Shown here: piece by piece, positions 60,330 to 64,000 of the stretch
How the letters are laid out: every line of letters begins with the position of its first letter
Numbering within the stretch: position 1 is the stretch's first letter
From: Magnetococcales bacterium WMHbinv6
GTDB lineage: Bacteria; Pseudomonadota; Magnetococcia; Magnetococcales; Magnetaquicoccaceae
Length of the DNA stretch: 64,000 bases
Assembly: GCA_002753135.1 (NCBI GenBank)
Contig: PDZV01000018.1
Span: forward strand, 1 to 64,000
Direction: 5' to 3'
Notes under the pieces: generated by a model
Told to the model about the DNA's origin: nothing
What the model saw: only the letters and a program-made list of their open reading frames with translations
The model's database searches: none
Translations under genes and position numbers: made by a program

Positions 60330-61190
60330 ATGAATACGCCTGCATGGCAAGACTTCAATGATGCGAACGCGCAAAACAGCTATGACGTGATCCCAAAAGG
60401 AACGATTGCGCCTGTGCGTATGACGATCAAACCTGGTGGGTTCGATAATCACAATTTCGGTTGGACCGGTGGATACGCTACCCAGGGCGACACGGGTGCA
60501 GTCTATCTGAACTGCGAATTCGTGGTGACTCAGGGGGAATTCGCCAAGCGCAAAGCTTGGAGCTTGATTGGTCTGCACAGTCCAAAGGGGCCAGAATGGG
60601 GCAATATGGGTCGCTCCTTTATCCGTGCAATCCTCAATTCAGCCTGCAATATTTCCGACAAGGACAACTCACCGCATGCTATGCAATGCCGTCGCATTCG
60701 TGGGTTTTCCGATCTGGATGGCATCGAGTTTTTGGCAAAATTTGATGTGGAGAAAGATCAGAACGACGAACCAAAAAATGTCATCAAGTTTGCCATCACT
60801 CCAGACCATAAGGAGTACTTTGCATTCCAGTCTGGAGCAGTGGCACCAGTGGCGCAGACAGGGTTCAACCCAACAAATGGTGCAGCATCCGCCAACAATT
60901 TTCAGGCTCCTGCAGGTTATCAACCGCAGATGCAGCAGGCCACAACGTTTCACTCCCAAGCACAGCAAAATTTTCAACAGCAACAGTCGATCAACCATCA
61001 AAATCAACCACAACAGCAGCAATCTGCCGTTTTCCACCCCCAGCAGGCACAACAATTTCAACAAAACACCAACCAGTTCCAGCAACAGCAGATTCAAGCT
61101 CCAGTACAACAACAGCAGAATCAGTATCAAGCTCCAGCCCAAAACAACCAAGCGCAAGGCGGCATGAACCGTCCGAAATGGGCGCAGTAA
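60330..61190 (+). CDS. Phage replication/recombination protein with Gln-rich tail
   Basis: A 286-residue protein. Residues 1-170 form a folded domain (NAQNSYDVIPKGTIAPVRMT, VYLNCEFVVTQGEFAKRKAW, GLHSPKGPEWGNMGRSFIRA). The last 100 residues are extremely rich in Gln with Asn, Pro and Ala, a low-complexity tail ending NRPKWAQ. The layout, OB-like domain plus flexible tail next to a RecA-like ATPase, brings single-strand-binding proteins to mind, but no family match is claimed. TGGAG precedes the ATG at 60330. Confidence 0.7.
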   Translation: MNTPAWQDFNDANAQNSYDVIPKGTIAPVRMTIKPGGFDNHNFGWTGGYATQGDTGAVYLNCEFVVTQGEFAKRKAWSLIGLHSPKGPEWGNMGRSFIRAILNSACNISDKDNSPHAMQCRRIRGFSDLDGIEFLAKFDVEKDQNDEPKNVIKFAITPDHKEYFAFQSGAVAPVAQTGFNPTNGAASANNFQAPAGYQPQMQQATTFHSQAQQNFQQQQSINHQNQPQQQQSAVFHPQQAQQFQQNTNQFQQQQIQAPVQQQQNQYQAPAQNNQAQGGMNRPKWAQ

Positions 61191-61209
61191 ACAGGCAGGG
61201 AGACAGGGG

Positions 61210-62892
61210 ATGATTCTCAGGCCCAGGCAACAGGTTTTTGTGGATCGGTCGGTGGAGGCTCTCCACGAGCACGGCAACACACTGGCGGTCGCTCCAACAG
61301 GGGCCGGCAAGACCATCATGCTCTCCGCCGTCGTCGGACGGATGCTGGCTGATGGCGGCAAGGCTTGTGTTCTGGCCCATCGGGATGAGTTGACTCGGCA
61401 GAACGTGACCAAGTTCATCCGGGTCAACCCCGATCTTTCCACCTCCATTGTGGATGCAGAGACCAAGTCATGGCGTGGGCGGACTACCTTTGCCATGGTG
61501 CCCACCCTGGCACGGCAGAGCAATCTGGACAACATGCCGTCGCTGGATCTGCTGGTGATCGACGAGGCCCACCACGCAGCGGCGGCAGGCTATCGCCGCA
61601 TCATCAATACCGCCAGGGAGCGCAATCCGCAATGCCGCCTCTACGGGGTGACGGCCACCCCCATGAGGGGTGACAAAAAGGCCCTGCGCCCCATCTTTTC
61701 CAATGTGGCGGACCAGGTACGTTTGGGCGAATTGATCGCGTCTGGCCATCTGGTACAGCCACGAACTTTTGTAGTCGATGTTGGTACCCGCGAGGCCCTG
61801 CATCAAGTCAGGCGCACCGCAGAAGATTTTGACATGGTCGAAGTTGATCGGATCATGAACAAGGGAGTGGTCACCGAGGCAGTCATCCGGCACTGGAAAG
61901 AAAAAGCAGGAGATCGCAAAACAGTGGTGTTTTGTTCCACCGTGGACCATGCCCGCAACGTCACCGATGCCTTCAACGCCGCTGGGGAGAATGCGGTCCT
62001 GGTTCATGGTGAATTGCCGGATGGAGAACGGAAAGCGATGCTCAGGAGATTTGAAAAGGGAGATGCCCGGATGGTGGTCAATGTGGCCGTGCTGACTGAG
62101 GGGTGGGACCACCCACCCACATCCTGTGTGGTGCTTCTCCGGCCCAGTTCGTACAAATCAACTCTCATTCAGATGGTGGGTCGTGGTCTGCGTACTGTCG
62201 ATCCCAACGAACACCCTGGAATTATTAAAACAGATTGCATTGTTTTGGATTTCGGCACGTCAACACAATTGCATGGATCTCTGGAGCAAGATGCGGATCT
62301 GGATGTCCGTAAAAAGGGTGTCGGTGAAGCCCTCACCAAAACTTGCCCTGAGTGCAAAGCCATCGTTCCTCGCTCAGTCAGAGAATGCTCTCTGTGCGGG
62401 TATTTTTGGGAACAAGCAGGTGATGTCGAAGATACAGGACCAATCAGCGATTTCATTATGACAGAAATTGATCTGTTGGCCCGCTCCAGTTTTTTATGGG
62501 TGGATCTCTTCGGTGATGACGCAGCCCTGATGGCCAATGGATTCAACGCCTGGGGAGGTACGTTTTTTCTAGACGGGCGCTGGTACGCTGTGGGTGGTGC
62601 CAAGGGAGAGACGACAAAATTACTCTCTATCGGCGAGCGGATCATCTGCTTGTCTGCTGCCGATGATTGGCTCAACGATCACGAAAGCGCGGATTCTGCC
62701 CACAAAACCAAGCGATGGATACGTGAAGCGCCAACCGAATCGCAGTTGCAGTATCTGCCGGTTGAATATCGAAATGATCACAACCTGACTCGTTATCATG
62801 CCTCATCATTATTAACTTTTAAATTCAACAAAAAGGTTATTCAGAATTTGGTGTTTAACATCAACAATCAACAACTGGCTGAGGTTGCGTAA
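61210..62892 (+). CDS. DEAD/DEAH-box (SSL2-type) helicase
   Basis: A 560-residue superfamily 2 helicase. Motif I is APTGAGKTIMLSA (near residue 33), then CVLAHRDELTRQ, LLVIDEAHHAAAAGYRRI (DEAH), GVTATPMRGDKK, motif IV/V VVFCSTVDHARNV and VAVLTEGWDHPPTSCVVLLR, and motif VI QMVGRGLRTVDP. A four-Cys zinc ribbon (CPECKAIVPRSVRECSLCGY) lies near residue 378. The remaining C-terminal part is unassigned. This is the helicase of the element's replication module. Confidence 0.93.
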   Translation: MILRPRQQVFVDRSVEALHEHGNTLAVAPTGAGKTIMLSAVVGRMLADGGKACVLAHRDELTRQNVTKFIRVNPDLSTSIVDAETKSWRGRTTFAMVPTLARQSNLDNMPSLDLLVIDEAHHAAAAGYRRIINTARERNPQCRLYGVTATPMRGDKKALRPIFSNVADQVRLGELIASGHLVQPRTFVVDVGTREALHQVRRTAEDFDMVEVDRIMNKGVVTEAVIRHWKEKAGDRKTVVFCSTVDHARNVTDAFNAAGENAVLVHGELPDGERKAMLRRFEKGDARMVVNVAVLTEGWDHPPTSCVVLLRPSSYKSTLIQMVGRGLRTVDPNEHPGIIKTDCIVLDFGTSTQLHGSLEQDADLDVRKKGVGEALTKTCPECKAIVPRSVRECSLCGYFWEQAGDVEDTGPISDFIMTEIDLLARSSFLWVDLFGDDAALMANGFNAWGGTFFLDGRWYAVGGAKGETTKLLSIGERIICLSAADDWLNDHESADSAHKTKRWIREAPTESQLQYLPVEYRNDHNLTRYHASSLLTFKFNKKVIQNLVFNINNQQLAEVA

Positions 62893-63335
62893 TGCCTCTT
62901 CCTGTCTGGACAAGGCAGCCGACCACTTGGCACGACCCCAGACGAGGATTTCTGACACTGCCAACAGGTGTGAATGGATGCATGGTTGCGCTGGACGAGT
63001 TGCCGGAGCGTGAGCAGCGTATTTTCAGCAAAATTCTACACCGCTCACCAGATCTCGTTTTGGTCCGTTTAGCCGGCCATGTATGCGCCTTATCTAAAGT
63101 GAAACTTTTAGGAGTGACTTCAATGATAGATGCCACAAAGTTTGAACAAGAGGCGATAACCGCCACCTTAGCCCCCCTGGGGGAGTATGTCGGCAGCATC
63201 GGCATGCATCGTCCCCTGGCGGACTACAGCAAACAGGAGGTGATAACCATGGTGGAGGTGATTGTCACCGCCTATCAGCACTACTTCAACACGCATGATG
63301 ATATTCCGTTTTCATCAATCGGAGATGCAATATGA
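62892..63335 (+). CDS. Phage protein, two-part (DUF6511-like C-terminus)
   Basis: A 147-residue protein. The N-terminal third is unassigned (HDPRRGFLTLPTGVNGCMVA). The C-terminal part IDATKFEQEAITATLAPLGE, YVGSIGMHRPLADYSKQEVI, TMVEVIVTAYQHYF resembles a small helical domain family I remember as DUF6511 in phage proteins. Shares one base with the helicase stop and four bases with the recombinase start, so it is tightly coupled. Confidence 0.65.
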   Translation: MPLPVWTRQPTTWHDPRRGFLTLPTGVNGCMVALDELPEREQRIFSKILHRSPDLVLVRLAGHVCALSKVKLLGVTSMIDATKFEQEAITATLAPLGEYVGSIGMHRPLADYSKQEVITMVEVIVTAYQHYFNTHDDIPFSSIGDAI

Positions 63336-64000
63336 ATACAATCACTATCAAAGCCTATAAATCTGACTTGAACCGGTTTCTCAGTCACGGCGGGCAGATC
63401 CCTGCAACACCGGAATCCGTTGCGAAATATCTTCTGTCTCATGCTAAAACCCATAAATATTCCACTTTGCATAGGTGGTTCGTTTCTATCGGGCGGGCAC
63501 ACGTCGATCAGAAGTTTGAGAACCCCACTCGGTCAGATTTGGTACATAATGCAATGCTGTTTATCCGCCAAAAATATGGTACTGCGCGAAGAAAGGTTGC
63601 CAGACTCACTCCTGACCAAGTGCATAAAATTGTAGCCGCTATAAGTAATGATCGTCTCAAAGACATGCGCGATAAGGCCATTTTATTGGTTGGTCATGAG
63701 ACTGGGTATGGACGCAAGACACTGCCTGCATTGACCAGACAAAATGTGCTGAATGTTGGGGATTGTCTGTTTTCCATCAAGATAAACAACCATGAAACCA
63801 AGCTCAGTGCGCATGCTTCAAAGGCGTTCAACGAATGGATGTTTTATTCTCGCATCTCTAATGGCCCACTTTTTCAGGGCATCAACCGTCATGGGCAACT
63901 TTCAGGATCGCCAATCACCGGTCACGGCTTGGCTCATATTATCAAAGAGCGCGTCAAATCCATTGGCTTGGACCCAAAGCAGTACAGCGCGCTCAGTTTG
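63332..64000 (+). CDS. Second tyrosine recombinase (3' end cut by window edge)
   Basis: The frame is open from ATG 63332 (ATGA overlap) to the window end, 223 codons. An N-terminal SAM-like core-binding domain (TIKAYKSDLNRFLSHGGQIP, ATPESVAKYLLSHAKTHKYS) is followed by the catalytic domain start with Arg in GHETGYGRKTLPALTRQNV. A GHGLAHIIKERVK segment precedes the edge; the HxxR and Tyr boxes would lie beyond. It lacks the DUF4102 arm domain, unlike the integrase at 53.6 kb. Its position inside the replication module is atypical for an integrase. Confidence 0.82.
   Translation, partial: MNTITIKAYKSDLNRFLSHGGQIPATPESVAKYLLSHAKTHKYSTLHRWFVSIGRAHVDQKFENPTRSDLVHNAMLFIRQKYGTARRKVARLTPDQVHKIVAAISNDRLKDMRDKAILLVGHETGYGRKTLPALTRQNVLNVGDCLFSIKINNHETKLSAHASKAFNEWMFYSRISNGPLFQGINRHGQLSGSPITGHGLAHIIKERVKSIGLDPKQYSALSL

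Overview
The window (about 54% GC by eye) looks like the chromosome of an alphaproteobacterium-like Gram-negative. A magnetotactic-coccus (Magnetococcales) relative is my best guess, but it is only an inference. The grounds are a periplasmic nitrate reductase operon, the order rpsB-tsf-pyrH-frr-uppS-cdsA-ispC-rseP-bamA-skp-fabZ-lpxA-lpxI-oxidoreductase-lpxB with LpxI rather than LpxH, and a GapR/DUF2312 gene in a prophage.

Layout. 1-4.45 kb: napA (3' part)-napG-napH-napB-napC, the nitrate respiration module. 5.1-7.2 kb: a possible 38-residue ORF, a YciH/Sui1 factor with a [2Fe-2S] protein, and a 96-residue unknown. 7.65-17.2 kb: a plus-strand run of an acetolactate-synthase-like ThDP enzyme, two short divergent citrate-synthase-like proteins, a 1727-residue Ser/Thr-kinase/ATPase/GAF/histidine-kinase hybrid and its NarL-type response regulator. 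17.3-20.6 kb: facing it, a minus-strand MaoC::SDR fusion, an FkbH-like protein and an acyl carrier protein, apparently a small acyl-ACP pathway. 20.7-26.9 kb: an S24 repressor, a DUF523/DUF1722 fusion, a conserved unknown, and a CsgG/DUF4810/DUF799 lipoprotein cluster.

27-35.6 kb: a layered integration hot spot at tRNA-Lys(CTT). The 3' part of the tRNA occurs three times: intact at 35.5 kb, a perfect 47-bp copy at 28.34 kb and a diverged copy at 27.15 kb. Between the two best copies lies a compact 7.1-kb element: integrase, toxin-antitoxin pair, AT-rich cargo gene, AlpA-like regulator, primase/ATPase, unknown, and a terminase-small-subunit-like protein. It has no capsid genes. This is the layout of a phage satellite (PICI/P4-like). 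To its left is the wreck of an older relative, whose integrase carries a nonsense codon and is truncated onto an IS21 istA fragment.

35.7-53.3 kb: housekeeping. A CopD-like membrane protein, a TPR lipoprotein and thioredoxin are followed by the envelope/lipid A/translation block on the minus strand. lpxD is absent from its usual place between skp and fabZ, and a MITE-like inverted-repeat element sits there instead. A related element lies at 17.2 kb.

53.37-64 kb: tRNA-Glu(TTC) is followed by the left end of a prophage or other integrative element: integrase, C2-type repressor with operators, small HTH/AlpA regulators, a hairpin-rich stretch around a lipoprotein gene, two element-encoded tRNAs (Pro-TGG, Arg-CCT), a BRO-N-like protein, GapR, and a replication/recombination module (AAA ATPase, Gln-rich protein, helicase). 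A second tyrosine recombinase is cut by the window edge.
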